Program-made: the position numbers and the translations under genes
Part shown: piece after piece, positions 1 to 11,549 of the stretch
Numbering within the stretch: position 1 is the first letter of the stretch
Layout of the letters: every line of letters begins with the position of its first letter
Assembly: GCA_934045905.1 (NCBI GenBank)
Contig: OW203770.1
Location: forward strand, 30,632,409-30,696,408
Direction of reading: 5' to 3'
Origin: Leuctra nigra
Taxonomy: Eukaryota; Arthropoda; Insecta; Plecoptera; Leuctridae
DNA: 64,000 bases
Notes under the pieces: generated by a model
Told to the model about the DNA's origin: nothing
Seen by the model: only the letters and a program-made list of their open reading frames with translations
The model's database searches: none

Positions 1-224
1 ATTTGCTTTATGTAGGTACCAAAGTGTATAGATTGCTATTCTTAAGTTTCAATAGAAAACATACTTTTATGTTGATTTAGTGGATCATATTTCAATTCAA
101 TATGGATGTATACGTTTCTGTGCGTTTGGTACGGAATTCCTCTTGGCCATATTTGTCACACATATTAAATCGCATGCAGTACGAAGGCTCGCTTATCAAC
201 GTGTTATACTGTGCGTTTGCCTAG
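1..224 (+). mobile_element. Helitron-like element, 3' part
   Basis: This is the same as the right end of the element at 18067-18971. It ends with a short hairpin (aacg...gcgtt) and 'gcctag' followed by T, the CTRR-type end of Helitrons. The left part lies outside the window. Confidence 0.6.
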
Positions 225-1212
225 TTATTAAAATTTCAATTTATTTTGTCAATCCATTTCGGCCCCAATCGTATTAAAAAATTTGTCTGAAACAAACAGC
301 AGAATCGCTTGCGCTTGTAGCACCTTATTGTCTTGCCATCATTATTCAATAGGTTCAAACAATTCTTTGAAATTCTGTCAAGATATTCACTGATCATAGA
401 CAAATGCACATCTCAAGTCAAAAAACCACCTTTCGGTACTCTTTTCTAAGATTCCATATTTTATTATGGTATTATTTCTCATATCATAACAGGGTTATCA
501 TGATGCATGATCATGATTACAGCACTCAAATCATGATTATAAGAAAGTAACATGATACAAGTCCTTTTTTATTATATTAATTTAATGACGACATATCTGA
601 ATCGAATCACCGTTTTAAAAATATACTTCACCATGCAAATTGAGGAGCTACAGGCCGTATCACACAGAGTTGTCCGCCAAACGTGGCCCCTAATGTTGCA
701 AATAACCGGTTTTTTGTCCATCCCTCAGCCGCTGTGAGCGATCGCGCGGTCTTCCGAGACCATTAATCCCACTCTCTCGGACAAGGGGTATTCAAAATAC
801 CTTAACGGACAACTCCGTGTGACACGGACTGTATTTTCAAATCGCATCTTGTCTGAAAAAATAAATTTTGCGACAGAGATTGCATCATGTATGAAGTCGT
901 GTTCTATTGATGACACGGTACTGTAACTGGCGAGATTCTTTCGTCAAACTAGAGAATGGCAACTATGGCGAGTGGTATTCTTCAAAATACGCCAATATTT
1001 TACCAATATTTTATTTTACCAATGTTAAATAAAAATAAGTCCACATTATTTATAACACAAGTAATTAATATTTTATTCTTATTATATTGTCGATAACTAT
1101 CTCCTTCACCACGAGTTAATTTAGCGGTAGGGAGGAGGGATGTTGTTAACTCCTGAGTAGGAATGAACATATAACTTTGATATTATTGTTATCCGTGTTT
1201 ACTTTGTTTCAG
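225..1212. other. Intron-like DNA with one small inverted-repeat element
   Basis: AT-rich sequence with no convincing coding exon. It holds the 655-827 MITE listed separately; the small open frames here are chance. Confidence 0.5.
655..827. mobile_element. Short terminal-inverted-repeat element (MITE-like)
   Basis: 655-676 (CCGTATCACACAGAGTTGTCCG in two parts) is inverted at 806-827 with two mismatches. The 173-bp size and lack of coding potential suit a non-autonomous DNA element. Superfamily and target duplication are not clear. The duplicate lies at 19402-19574. Confidence 0.5.
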
Positions 1213-1236
1213 GATGCATCTTCGCAACCACTGAAA
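1213..1236 (+). CDS. Putative 24-nt micro-exon A of the unrecognised gene
   Basis: A good acceptor (actttgtttcag) and a consensus donor (aaa|gtaagt) bracket 24 nt. Read with 2 nt completing the previous codon it gives CIFATTE and leaves 1 nt. That nucleotide joins exon B in phase (a+aa = Lys), and a preceding exon ending in one G, such as D, gives Gly at the junction. The exon is symmetric (phase 1-1). Its shortness makes it the weakest of the upstream set; the phase agreement on both sides is the main support. Confidence 0.42.
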
Positions 1237-1434
1237 GTAAGTTGTAAGATATTTCATATTTGACGTGGAAATAACATAATCCGACATCGGTCTTCTCTGT
1301 TAGACCATGAAATACTGCATTCTGTTTTACAATGATATTATGTAATTATGAATTTTAATGTATGAATTGTATGGCAGTATATTATTTTTATTATCATGAT
1401 ATTATATTGTATTGACGTATTATACCATGTAAAT

Positions 1435-1963
1435 CAGTGGTACTCAATCTGCGGCCCGCGGGCTGCATGCGTCCCGCGGGACCAATTTTTGTGGCCTCCC
1501 AGTTGATGTTTTAAATATACCTACTTATTCACATAATGTGTCCCTTGTGAAATAATATTAAAAAAAACAAAAAATCTCGTTTCATTTGAGACACATTTTG
1601 AGAGTTTTAAGAGGATTTTGAGAGTTGTCATGTAAGGATCGACGCTTTAGGCTGAAATATAAAAGAGTGTATTGCTTTGGCGTAGAATTTGCTAAAATTC
1701 TAAACAAAACGCCCTGCGGGGCAACAATTGGAGGGTACTTTGCTTCAATTCGTGCATTTAAGAGCCCCAGAATCACTTTTAAATTGTTAAATTCTAAAAA
1801 AACGCCCTGCGGGACTTTGCCTCCCCCCATGATAAGAGTAGTTCCTACGCGCCTGGAATGAACCTACCTTGGCATTATTGTACTTTTTAAAAAAAATTGC
1901 GGCCCAGCAACAAAAGCAAATTCGTTTTATTGGCCCGCAAGTCAAAAAGGTTGAGTACCACTG
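1435..1963. mobile_element. hAT-like non-autonomous element (CAGTGGTACTCAA termini)
   Basis: The ends are inverted: CAGTGGTACTCAA at the left and TTGAGTACCACTG at the right, with 'gcggcccgcgg' next to the left end and 'ggcccgcaagtcaaaaagg' next to the right. These resemble hAT termini. A second copy lies at 17365-17904, with similar bases just outside both ends, so the true boundary may be a few bases wider. I could not find a clear 8-bp target duplication. The internal GCCCTGCGGGGC palindrome recurs in other repeats here. Confidence 0.6.
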
Positions 1964-2238
1964 TCCTAATGGTCACAAACAAAATGAACAATCTAATCTA
2001 ATCTAACCTAGTTTACTGTAATTTACAGTTTTATTTAAAGATAATAAAACACCAATACTACATTGTTCATTTAAACTTAGTAAAGACAAATTTATAGATG
2101 GAATAGATCAATGTCAATGTGTAAGATAATAAGTGATGTATTTATGAATATTGAAGGTGATGGAACCTTAACTGCTATAACTGTAATGAGAATATCATAT
2201 TATATTCTTACTTGAGATGCAACATAAATATGTATTTA

Positions 2239-2352
2239 CAGGGGTCTCATTCTACAACTGCTTTGCTGGCTCGGTAGCAATTTCTTCCAGAAGATTAACA
2301 TTGAAATAATTGCTAGCAAACCAGCAATGGAGTTGTAGAATGAGGCCCCAGT
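2239..2352. repeat. Short fold-back sequence
   Basis: 'ggggtctcattctacaactg' at the left pairs with 'gttgtagaatgaggcccc' at the right, with a roughly 60-bp centre. It is probably a tiny MITE. Confidence 0.5.
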
Positions 2353-2368
2353 GTCCTATAGGTACATT

Positions 2369-2887
2369 CAGGGCCGTATTAAGACCTTCGTATGCCCTAG
2401 GCAGTACTTTTTTCGTAGGCCCCCTCCCTCACCTGTCTGAAATATTTAAGCAAAAGGTGTGGGGGGTGCCAGGTTCTTTAATGGGTTCAATGATCTTTAG
2501 TGTTATGCTGAAGAAAACAATGGGCATGGGCATCCGCAGGATTTCTGCGAAGTGGGGGCAAGGCAAGGAAAACAATATTTGACGGGTTAAGGGGGACGGG
2601 GGGATGGGGGGGGGGCACGCAGGGCGTTTTTTGAAACACTTTGAGACTTTGACACTTTGATACTTTGAAATCAATTTTGAGACATTATGAGGTGTATTTT
2701 GTTGAAATATGAAATATTTTTTTAATTTGGCACTTTTGGGTGGTAGAGACATGTTAAAACCTGCCCCGCAGGGCATTTTTTGCTTTTTGACACTTTGAAA
2801 TCAATTTTCTGGCACTTTCGTAGGCCCCAAAAGCTTCGTAGGCCCTAGGCAGACTGCCTGTGCTGCCTTATGGAAAATACGGCCCTG
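2369..2887. mobile_element. Non-autonomous hAT transposon with 8-bp target duplication
   Basis: Termini are CAGGGCCGTATTAAG and, inverted, AAATACGGCCCTG. The 519-bp body is flanked by a perfect 8-bp direct repeat GGTACATT (2361-2368 and 2888-2895), the duplication size made by hAT transposases. Subterminal 'cgtatgccctaggca' and 'cgtaggccctaggca' are also shared. No transposase is encoded. Confidence 0.85.
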
Positions 2888-2941
2888 GGTACATTGTATT
2901 GGCTTAAAGCCTGATGTAGTCTTTCACGGTCTAACGTCACT

Positions 2942-2999
2942 CTAGAGCACGATGCAGTATAAAACTGCATTCATACTACTTACTTCATCGTGCTCTAGA
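2942..2999. repeat. Perfect 13-bp hairpin
   Basis: 'ctagagcacgatg' pairs with 'catcgtgctctag', and a smaller 'atgcagt...actgcat' hairpin lies just inside. Function unknown. Confidence 0.55.
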
Positions 3000-3019
3000 C
3001 TATTAGCGGGTTTATAGCG

Positions 3020-4058
3020 GTATACATACCGTAAAATGTGGTGACAAGAAAGATTTTCCACACTTGATTGCTCACATTTCAAATAATTAAAATTTTAAAA
3101 TTTTGAGAAACTCCATTTCAGGTCTTGGTTAGAGGAACATATTGGGATTGAAACATATTTTTACAAGATCTCGTGGATGTTTTCGGAACCATCGGGTGAT
3201 TGCATGGCAGTGGCTTAGAGGAATAAGTGACGTGCACCACTTATTCCTCTAAGGCAGTGGTGACGGTTTGTTACCACTGCCATGCATATTTTTACAAATT
3301 TATACGTCGATTGTTATTGGCAATATAATGGAAATTTTTTAACAATCCACATGTGGGGTGATAAGAAAACTATGGCTAAATGGATCACTATAACGACTTA
3401 CATTCTGGACTTAAATTTCGTAATAAAATAGCATTAAAAATTTAAACTCATTTTTAAAAAATGTAATTTTAAAATTTATTTTTTTCTATATTTGTTTTAT
3501 AATAATTTAACATATTTTTAACACAAACATTTAAACGCAATAGCTGTTATGTTTGTTTTGATCCGTTTTTTCACACTTGGATCTGGGGTTGTATACTGAT
3601 AGCATTGGTTCTTGCTTAGACTAAATAATTTAGTCTAAGGTTCTTGTCACCCCACCTTATCTTCAAAAAGCAACATTCCTACATTTGAATTATTTTTATA
3701 TTGACGGATATGTTTGAAAGAAATTTCAAATTTTATATGAAGCTATTATAGTAAAGGCATGAATTAAAACAGTATGACGATGCTTTCCGTTCAATACAAT
3801 TATTTGGGTAAATAAAGTTTTGGTGTGCATATTTTTTTACGCTTTTTCGGCGTACTTTCAAAAAGTTGACATTCAGTCACTGGCTTCTTGATGGAGAGCA
3901 CAGCCATTTAGTCAACTGCGTCTAGCTATCTTCTACGTATGTGTGGTGCAAATTTAAAATGTGTTATCACAAATTGTACAAGATACAGGGAATTATTTTT
4001 TTTTCCTAAAATATTTTCTTATCACCCCACGGTTTTTTGCCACCCCATTCTACGGAAC
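3020..4058. mobile_element. Probable TIR element ('taaaatggggtgacaag' type ends)
   Basis: The left end reads 'accgtaaaatgtggtgac' and the right end, reversed, 'tccgtagaatggggtggc'. A second inner pair is 'tggggtgataagaaaa' near 3355 and, reversed, near 4020. It has no coding capacity and the boundaries are approximate. Confidence 0.4.
3202..3285. repeat. Nested hairpin cluster
   Basis: The outer arms 'gcatggcagtgg' (3202-3213) and 'ccactgccatgc' (3274-3285) are perfect. Inside, 'cttagaggaataagtg' (3214-3229) pairs perfectly with 3238-3253 over an 8-nt loop, and a small 'gtggt...accac' stem follows. As RNA this would form a three-way junction. Confidence 0.6.
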
Positions 4059-4424
4059 TTTTAAATACCTACATCAGAATCAGAATAATTATACCTTAGA
4101 CTAAATAACTACAATCAAATTAATGAATTAAGAATAACGGATTTTGTTTATTAAAATAAGAAAAACAGATTTGACAAACCTCTTCGGAAAAAGTGACTGT
4201 TCATGATAATGTTAGGTCGGTGCACGGTCCGGCCAATGCCGCTCTGTGACTGAATCCAGTGCGCCACAGCCTACTAGCGCCTACCTAGCGGTGAGCTCAC
4301 AAACTGCTGCTACCCGTCAAGTAGCATGTTTCCCGCTAGAGGCGTTGGCTGGCTGAGGCCCACAGGTTGAAACACACATCCACATAACTAGTATATCATG
4401 CGTATTGTGTATTTACTGTTACAG

Positions 4425-4508
4425 AACTTGCGATCCAGAGTTCGGTATTGCAGTACTACCGTGATGCGTTCAAGCTTAACGGACCGGATTGGTTAGATTC
4501 AAAAATTC
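4425..4508 (+). CDS. Putative exon B of the unrecognised gene
   Basis: Bounded by acceptor 'atttactgttacag' and consensus donor 'ttc|gtaagt'. The 84 nt are open in one frame only (2 nt + 27 codons + 1 nt), reading LAIQSSVLQYYRDAFK then LNGPDWLDSKI. The leading 'aa' completes a Lys codon begun by exon A, and the trailing 'c' completes an Arg codon with the first two bases of exon C. Symmetric phase 1-1. The segment looks helical and soluble. I do not recognise a domain. Confidence 0.62.
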
Positions 4509-4727
4509 GTAAGTAATCACCAAGCTTAGCAGAGACGCAACGGCCTTTTCATGAAAGTATTGCCAAAGGGATGATATTTGTCTGTCATGTAGTATGGCGA
4601 TGTCGCGCAGTCCTCTACAACACAATCTCCTTGGCATAGTCATTCTCTCCATGCCTTTGGATTATGCATTTTATAATTATATTTTATATTATATTTAGTT
4701 ATTGTTTAGGTATGTATCAGTCTCTGT

Positions 4728-5286
4728 AAATTATCCAAATCAGTAGCTGACCAGCTTATAACACCAAAACTGTACGTAAGGACTGGAATGGCATACGAAT
4801 TGATAGCCTTTGTAATGTCTCTTCCATTGAGAGAGGATCTTAAAAGAGAGCATGCAATCTGGACTTAAATTCCTTTTGCAACTTATCCTTCATTTTAGAT
4901 TCATCAATTCCTAATGCTTGCATCATTCCTAGATATTTATAGAGTTCATCACCCGCCATGCTCGGTATGTTTAAATCACCAGCCTGTTCCTCATTTCTTT
5001 GGACCCTTCCTTTAGTAATACAAAGTGTCCTACACTGATCAAGTCCAATTTCCATGTTAATGTCACTTGAAAAACGCGCCGTGGGATTCAACAATTCCTG
5101 AAGATGGTTTTCCGTAGAGGCATACAACTTAAGATCGTCCATAGTTAAGTGTATACACAGTTTTCTGTCCTTCCTGATTGCAAACCCTTTACCTGATTCA
5201 TTGAGAATTCTGCTTAGAGGATTCATTGCAACGCAAAACCGTAATAAGGCACTCAGGCAATCACCCTGGAATATGCCCCGGTTTTA
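4728..5286 (-). pseudogene. Non-LTR retrotransposon RT fragment, R2/R4-like
   Basis: The minus strand reads the GIFQGDCLSALLRFCVAMNP block, where RTs of this group have a GxxQGDxLSPLLF-like motif. The LTMDDLKLYA catalytic block with its DD pair follows. After a frame change near 4840 comes NGRDITKAINSYAIPV, then LTYSFGVISWSATDLDNL, a typical post-RT segment of R2/R4-group LINEs. It is truncated at both ends and frameshifted, and a Helitron-like element abuts its 5' end at 5287. The copy near 23.5-24.0 kb differs by one residue (Glu to Asp). It is a dead fragment, not a host gene. Confidence 0.75.
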
Positions 5287-6256
5287 TTGAGCGAGCGAAG
5301 CGAGCGTCTCCTTTTGGCTTTTTTGGCACGGACCTCTGTTTTGTGTGTGTGTGTGTGTGTGTTTTTATTATTATTATTATAATTGTGTGTGTGTGTGTGT
5401 GTGTTTCTTTCTGTTACTGACGATATACAAGTCACAGTTTTTCTTCGATCAAGCTGAAATTTTGCACACATGTACTGACCATTTCCGGGCGTTGCAGACC
5501 CTAATTTTTTTGAAATCCCCTGATTGGTTCAAATTTAAAAAAAATTATCTTTCGATTGGTTGATCCAATCAATTTGAAATTTAACATAGTCATTTCAACC
5601 AACATTGTTCCCAATCATAAAAAGTTTCAGCCAAATCCTCCCATTGGTTAAAATTTAAAACCATCTTTCCTGTGTTTTTTGAAATTTAAACTAGAACCGA
5701 TTGAACGATCAACTTATTACTTCGCATGATGGTTGGGACCAACATTATCTGCATTTTTGACAATTTTCATACTAATCTGTGTTTAAATCCAAAAGTTATT
5801 GACATTTTATGGACCTTTTGCGTGTTGGCTGTCAAATTCACGGCGACTTCGACTCTTCAGTTCAAGGCAAGGTAGTTAGAGCAGAAACTTTCAAACGCAT
5901 ATGAAACTGATAATGACCGTTCAACAGTCGATCTGATTATGAATCTCTATGATCTGATATTGTGTAGACACACTTATATCATGAGTGGCCCCAGGTATAT
6001 TTTTTGAATTAGATCCTGGGATTTTTGAAAATTAACACGGAACCGTTAATCATAAAGGTTCAATCGATCAACTTAAAACTTTGCATGGTTATTTGGACCA
6101 ATATTTTAGGAATGTTTTGAGATTTTTATACAAGTCTGTTACGAAATTCTAGAATGATTGGCTTTCAATGACATTTTCGATAGACAGAATTTCGGTTCGA
6201 GGTGTTCCACGTATCCGTGCTCGCTCATCAACGCGTTACACATAGCGTTTTCCTAG
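5287..6256 (+). mobile_element. Helitron-like non-autonomous element (970 bp)
   Basis: Begins after an A with TTGAGCGAGCGAAGCGAGCG and ends with the hairpin aacgc...gcgtt plus ttttCCTAG, followed by T. These ends fit insertion between A and T with no target duplication. A (GT)n-(TTA)n-(GT)n tract lies near the left end. No Rep/helicase is encoded. Confidence 0.65.
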
Positions 6257-6731
6257 TTATTATTACTTACTACTTCTCTTTATACACAGTAATCTAATAT
6301 ACAAAGTACAATACATTTATACTGGCGACATTCAAAGTATGGAAAGCCAAGAGTATACCATACTCCTAAGACTTTCATGTCATGTTTCGGAGATTATGTG
6401 ATGACTTTTCTTATGATTCGACACGTTCCAAGTAGTGCAGTTTTCTGTATTTCTTCGCAAAAGTGTGTGCCAGGAATTGCACCCAGGTAGCCTTGCATTT
6501 TCTTGCTTATTGTACCTAAAGCTCGTACAACAATGGGCACTAGAGAGCCTATATGGGTAAGAGAGTGGCCAATGGGGTGATAATGTTTTCAGCCTCGGCG
6601 GCCATTAGTTTTCAACAGTTGATCCAGTTATGCATGGCAGGCATAGGGAATTGCTTGTGTTTTCACTGTTTATGTATCATTCTTGTGTCCCTGTGCATTG
6701 TTTTCGGTATATTAATGCATTTATATACTAC

Positions 6732-7124
6732 CCATAAAAAACACTCCGTGTAAAAATACGAGCCAAGTCTCTTCAACTATAAAAAAATAGAAGAAATCTA
6801 AAAATTCAGCACTGAAAAGTAGTGATATCAAAAAATGAGCCAAGTCAAAACTTAATTTTAAAAACCAAAATATACTTGGCGCATCGTGTATATAAATAGC
6901 ATAGAAGCATTATGCCAAAAATCAAATGTACCTAAATATATATAATATACCTATAATGCCCTTAAAAGCGATGCGCCAAGTATATTTTGTTTTTTAAAAT
7001 TAAGTTTTGACTTGGTTCATTTTTTGATATCACTACTTTTCAGTGCTGAATTTTTAGATTTCTTCTATTTTTTTATAGTTGAAGAGACTTGGCTCGTATT
7101 TTTACACGGAGTGTTTTTTTATGG
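6732..7124. mobile_element. Fold-back element (palindromic, ~390 bp)
   Basis: Arms of about 170 bp are near-perfect inverted copies, from 'ataaaaaacactccgtg' at the outside to 'acttggcgcatcg' near the centre. Relatives lie at 37672-38030, 58733-59968 and 63640 onward. It is non-coding. Confidence 0.75.
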
Positions 7125-7179
7125 GGATATCACTTATTTTTTTAGTTTATTTACACAACTTGTAACACACATCGGAGCA

Positions 7180-8075
7180 ACAATGACTAATTACTTTAAA
7201 AAAACTCGCCATTTCCGAATTGGTTAACACGCAAAATTGTGTTTGGTGCTCAATATACCTAAGCTTAAAGTGATATTCCATGAAGAATTGCGATAGCTTC
7301 GTTCCAATTAGTCCAGCCGTTTTCGAGATATGGTATCACTTCCGGTTTTCAAAATGGCGACTGAAATTACTGCCACCTAGAATTTATTTCTATAAATGTT
7401 ATGTATCATTATAAGCCTTCTGAATATGTAGTTATTGTAGTAAGAGGTCATTAAAATCTAGTTCTTCATTTTCATGACGTCATTTCCGGTTTCGGTAATA
7501 GTACATCTCTACTTTAACTATTGATATTCCATATAGATGACCGTCTGAATCATTTGGCGCTGGTTTAATTCCTAACGGTTAAGCCGTTTTCGAGATATGA
7601 CGTCACTTCCGGTTTCAAAATGGCGGCTTCCTGTTGGTTTTATAAAAAGGCACCTCCGACGCCAAAAGTGCACATGTGGTGAAAATTTCAGATCGATCGG
7701 CATAGCCGTTTAGGCTGTGGCGGTGATTGCGGTGTTTCCTGATATCATCGTCATCATCATCAGATCAAGATAGGTTTTAAAAGGGGTGTAATTTCACGTT
7801 TTTCACGACCCTCTAGCTCGCAAACGGCATAACATATTGTTCCCTAATTTGGTATATGTAGTGGGGTGGGCCATAGCTCGAAATTAAGATATATCGCAAC
7901 AATGTGAGATTTTCCAATTTTAAGATCCAGTAGGCCGAAAATGCCATGTTGTTGCTTACAGTAAAAGTTGTTGGTCTGCTCCTTAGTTTATATAGGCTTT
8001 TACGGTATGTTGAGTGACTGTGAGTGTACTGTACGACTTGGCTGGGTGGAGCGACCGCTCCACTAGATTAACGTA
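7180..8075. repeat. Interspersed repeat with reversed ETS/CRE-like motifs
   Basis: Three copies of tgacgtca-like and acttccggttt-like motifs sit beside 'cagccgttttcgagat'. 7600-8075 is the reverse complement of about 57490-57970. The right edge is a strong hairpin GTGGAGCGACCGCTCCAC followed by TAGAT, shared by both copies. It is probably a non-autonomous mobile element of unknown class. Confidence 0.5.
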
Positions 8076-8204
8076 TTAATTATATTTGTTTGGTATTGTT
8101 TGGATTTAAAAACTTTATTAAACTGTGATAACGTCAAACATAACCTTACAGTTTTGACCCAAGTGCATACAATATACGCCAAATATGATTTGTGCAAAAC
8201 TTTG

Positions 8205-8740
8205 CAAAGGAGATTAGCTAATGATATAATGATTTGGGTGATGCGAGGGTGATTAGCTAATGAATGGATGATTTAGGTGATGCTGGGGTGATAAGCTGAT
8301 GATATGACGATTTGGATGATGCAGAGGTGATAAGCTGATGATTATGATGATTAGGATGATGCTGGGGTGATTAGCTAATGATATAATGATTTGGGTGATG
8401 CGAGGGTGATTAGCTAATGAATGGATGATTTAGGTGATGCTGGGGTGATTAGCTGATGAGATGACGATTTGGATGATGCAGGGGTGATAAGCTGATGATA
8501 TTACGATTTGGATGATGCTGGGGTGATAAGCTGATGATATGATGATTTGGGTGATGCGAGGGTGATTAGCTGATGATATGATGATATGATGATTTGGTTG
8601 ATGCGTGAGTAACTAGCTAATGATATGATGATTTTGATGATGCAAGGGTGATTAGCTGATGATATTATGATTTTGGTGATGCAGGGGTGATTAGCTGATG
8701 ATATGATGATTTGGGTGATGCGGGGGTGATTAGCTGATGG
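8205..8740. repeat. Minisatellite, degenerate ~40-60-bp units
   Basis: Repeats of 'gattagctgatgatatgatg' + 'atttgggtgatgcgggggt' variants, about a dozen units. An opposite-strand open frame reading IIISSANHPCITK-like repeats is a by-product. Confidence 0.8.
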
Positions 8741-8855
8741 TTGAAAATCAATAATAATTTTGTAATTCAATTGTATTCCTGTTTTTATGTAATAAATGCA
8801 TTAAATTCCATTCTTCATAATACCCATATTAATTAGCTATTTGAGCTAATTAGCA

Positions 8856-11070
8856 ATCCATGAAGTTTTGTGATTTTTTTGAGATTTATTGGACGCGATC
8901 TTATTAGTGATATGGTATTTTTAGTTCGCGGAAGTTTTTTCTTGTCCCGCTGCGCCTGACCTGGCAACACGCGCTAGTATAGTACCAAGTAGTACGTACG
9001 CGTTAGGTTTGGAAGGTTCGAAGCCATAACCACTCGACACATTTTATAGTCTGTCATAATAAACTTAACGATTCAGCTTTTAGAATAAACAGTTGCATCA
9101 TTAAAAATAAATCGGTCTCCGATGTTACTCGAACTTTCATTGTATCATCTGATCGTTGTTGTGCAGCGTCTATAATGCGTTGTTTAAGTGAAGTTGGATT
9201 CATATTTACAAGTGAAAATTTGCGGTCAGTCTTCTGCTTGTCCTGAATTTAATTCCAGATAAAACAATGCATGTTCCATTTAAAGGGTGTTGTGTCTGTC
9301 CTCGACAATCGTCTGAGGGGAGGTGGTGTTGGTGTTTCTCTGTCTGCACTTTCTTCAAGCTTTCTTTTGGTGGCGTATTCGAGTTGTCTTTTGTTTGAGT
9401 ATAACAATTTACATGTTCCATGAAATTTAAATAAAAAATCTTCTGGTTTTCTCTTTCTGTATTGTAAAAGTTTGGCGACCACATCATCATCCCGGACCGT
9501 ACAAGCTTTGATAAGAGACAGCAGTCCCTTTTTTGTGATTTTAACTATCGTGTCATTTTTCGTCAATTTAATATTACAAAATACACATGAATTGTGGTCG
9601 GTGGTTTGTTCCTCGATTAGTTCTAAACAAATATCTCTGATTTATATGATGATGTTGATAGTTTATTCAGATGTGTGACTTTACCATCTTCTTTCTCTAT
9701 ATTTGAGAAAAGATTCAATCAGTCACGTATGAGTAGTACAATTGAACAGCTTATAAAAATGTGTAGGTATTTTAACTTACCCATTATTGTTCACGAATGT
9801 GACTGTGATTCTCACCCACACATTTAATATTAAATATAATAAAATATAGAATTGTTAGATGATAGGAAACAAATTATAAGCAAATAGCTATGTACTATAG
9901 CACACTATAGATATACACTATACGCAAAACAATTTCACTGCACTTTGAAAACTGATCAAACGGAAATGCACATCATTCCTCAAGGAGTTCTGAACTGAAT
10001 GCATTATCCTGTAACACAACATACCGCAGGACAGTGGGATCTTGATTTTTAATGTCTTTTTCCAAATGTATCAACTTGTCAATTTTAATCACTACACGTG
10101 TTTAACTTCAGTTTTGGGTTTTTGAAATAAAAGTGAAGTTTAAAAGCCATGTCCTGCGGCAATGAAGAGTCAAATAAATCAGATTCGGGGCTTGTAAGTT
10201 CTAAACCTATAAAATGTAATGTCTTTCTTGGGGGTCAGATCTAAGGGTAGACCATCTGGTCAATGTCAAAGGTCAAGAGTTGAGGGTGGAATGTAAAAAT
10301 CTTTATATTTGAGGGTGGTTTCAAGTTAACTTGAAGCCAAACACTGCATCTGATTCTGGAAGAGCTCATATACCATTGGCCTGTGTCAACCAATCATAAA
10401 TAGTTTTTATTTTTAAGAATTGTGAGAAACATGGTAGGTTTTTAGAGAGTAAGGAGAACATAAGAAATCGGACTGTGGAAATAAGTAACAACTGTAGTCA
10501 AGTGTGAGTGCTATACGCTAACTGATATTTCATAGTTAGTTGTTGAGTGTAATTGTGAAAGAAGATAGTGAAAAGTTGGCCCCATAGTTGTCCTAAGTGA
10601 AACCGCCCTTCCCTGCAGTTGACAACAAACATTGGATTACACAACTGACAATATCAACATCAGCAACATATACCGGTATCGTTATACAATAATAAATGAG
10701 TGTCATTGCCTCGAAAACCTCTTAAACGAATCATAAAAATTATTTACGCACATCTCACATTTCATACATAAATAGTTTCTTATTTTACATCTCTAAAAAT
10801 AATTGAAAACGAAACACGAAGTTTGTTGTTTACAGTGTGAATGTTTTCGAACATAATGTTACCGATGTTATACTACACCAGAGTAAAAGTTATCAGTTAT
10901 GATGTAATTTGTATTGCGAACCTTCCAAACCTAACGCGTACGTACTACTAGCGCAGTGTGTTGCCAGGTCAGGCGCAGCGGGACAAGAAAAAACTTCCGC
11001 GAACTAAAAATACCATTTCACTAATAAGATCGCGTCCAATAAATCTCAAAAAATTCACAAAACTTCATGG
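8856..11070. mobile_element. 2.2-kb DNA transposon with ~160-bp terminal inverted repeats
   Basis: 8856-9020 is the inverse of 10918-11070: 'atccatgaagttttgtga', 'gagatttattggacgcgatc', 'cctgacctggcaacac' and 'gcgttaggtttggaaggttc' all recur in order. A minus-strand remnant ORF (9054-9609) lies inside. The family is not identified. Confidence 0.75.
9054..9609 (-). pseudogene. Remnant of a Cys-rich transposon-associated ORF
   Basis: The minus frame reads CVFCNIKLTKNDTIVKITKK, then GLLSLIKACTVRDDDVV, a FKFHGTCKLLY block and FKWNMHCFIW. After an in-frame TAA at 9249-9251 the same frame goes on with IQDKQKTDRKFSLVNMNP and LKQRIIDAAQQRSDDTMKVR. This CxxC / HxxC / W..CFxC layout is familiar from uncharacterised, often transposon-linked proteins in arthropods. 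The second CxxC is now CxxW. The duplicate is at 27801-28356. It is decayed and its function is unknown. Confidence 0.5.
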
Positions 11071-11549
11071 ATATATACTCTTCATTTTCCACCCAAATAA
11101 ATAATAGGTCATCGCGAGAAATGTTACTCAAACGATTAAAATACAAAATAAGCGCGGTCAAAAAAATTGCAGTTCAAAAATGTGTTCAAAAATGCATACA
11201 ATCAAAACAAAAAGATTTTGGCCAATAACATCTGCACCAATGTCTTCGCCAATATGTTTTTGGTGTATTGTATTTTTTTCATAATTTTATTCCAATTACT
11301 TTCGTGGATAACGCATTGTATGTTTGAAATGGCCGGGTTTCCTGGACGTCCATAATTTTTTGTTTATATTTTTTTGGGGTGGCTTCCGGTGAAGTTTTTT
11401 TTTTTTTTTTTTGAATGGTGGATGTGTTAGGGTGCGAAGAACATTTGTGCAAATTTTCAGCTTATTATAAGACCGATGTGACAAATGTATAATTTTAATT
11501 CTATTACTGCACGGCTAATTCCTGTCCGTTGGTATTGCCACGTTAATTA

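Larger units (their letters stand above)
1237..4424. other. Intron between exons A and B, filled with small DNA elements
   Basis: Holds an hAT-like element (1435-1963), a short fold-back (2239-2352), a typical hAT element (2369-2887), hairpins (2942-2999, 3202-3285, 3615-3638) and a likely TIR element (about 3020-4058). 4059-4424 shows nothing recognisable. Confidence 0.5.

Noticed and set aside
1435..1963. Certain hAT element with target duplication
   Set aside because: The inverted ends are clear, but the flanking 8 bp do not match, so it is called only hAT-like.
5226..5563. Small open frames rich in Cys/Val and Thr/His
   Set aside because: They come from the (GT)n tract of the Helitron-like element.
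8205..8740. Possible CRISPR-like or protein-repeat array
   Set aside because: Units are degenerate and contiguous with no spacers; it is a minisatellite, and the opposite-strand peptide repeats simply follow it.
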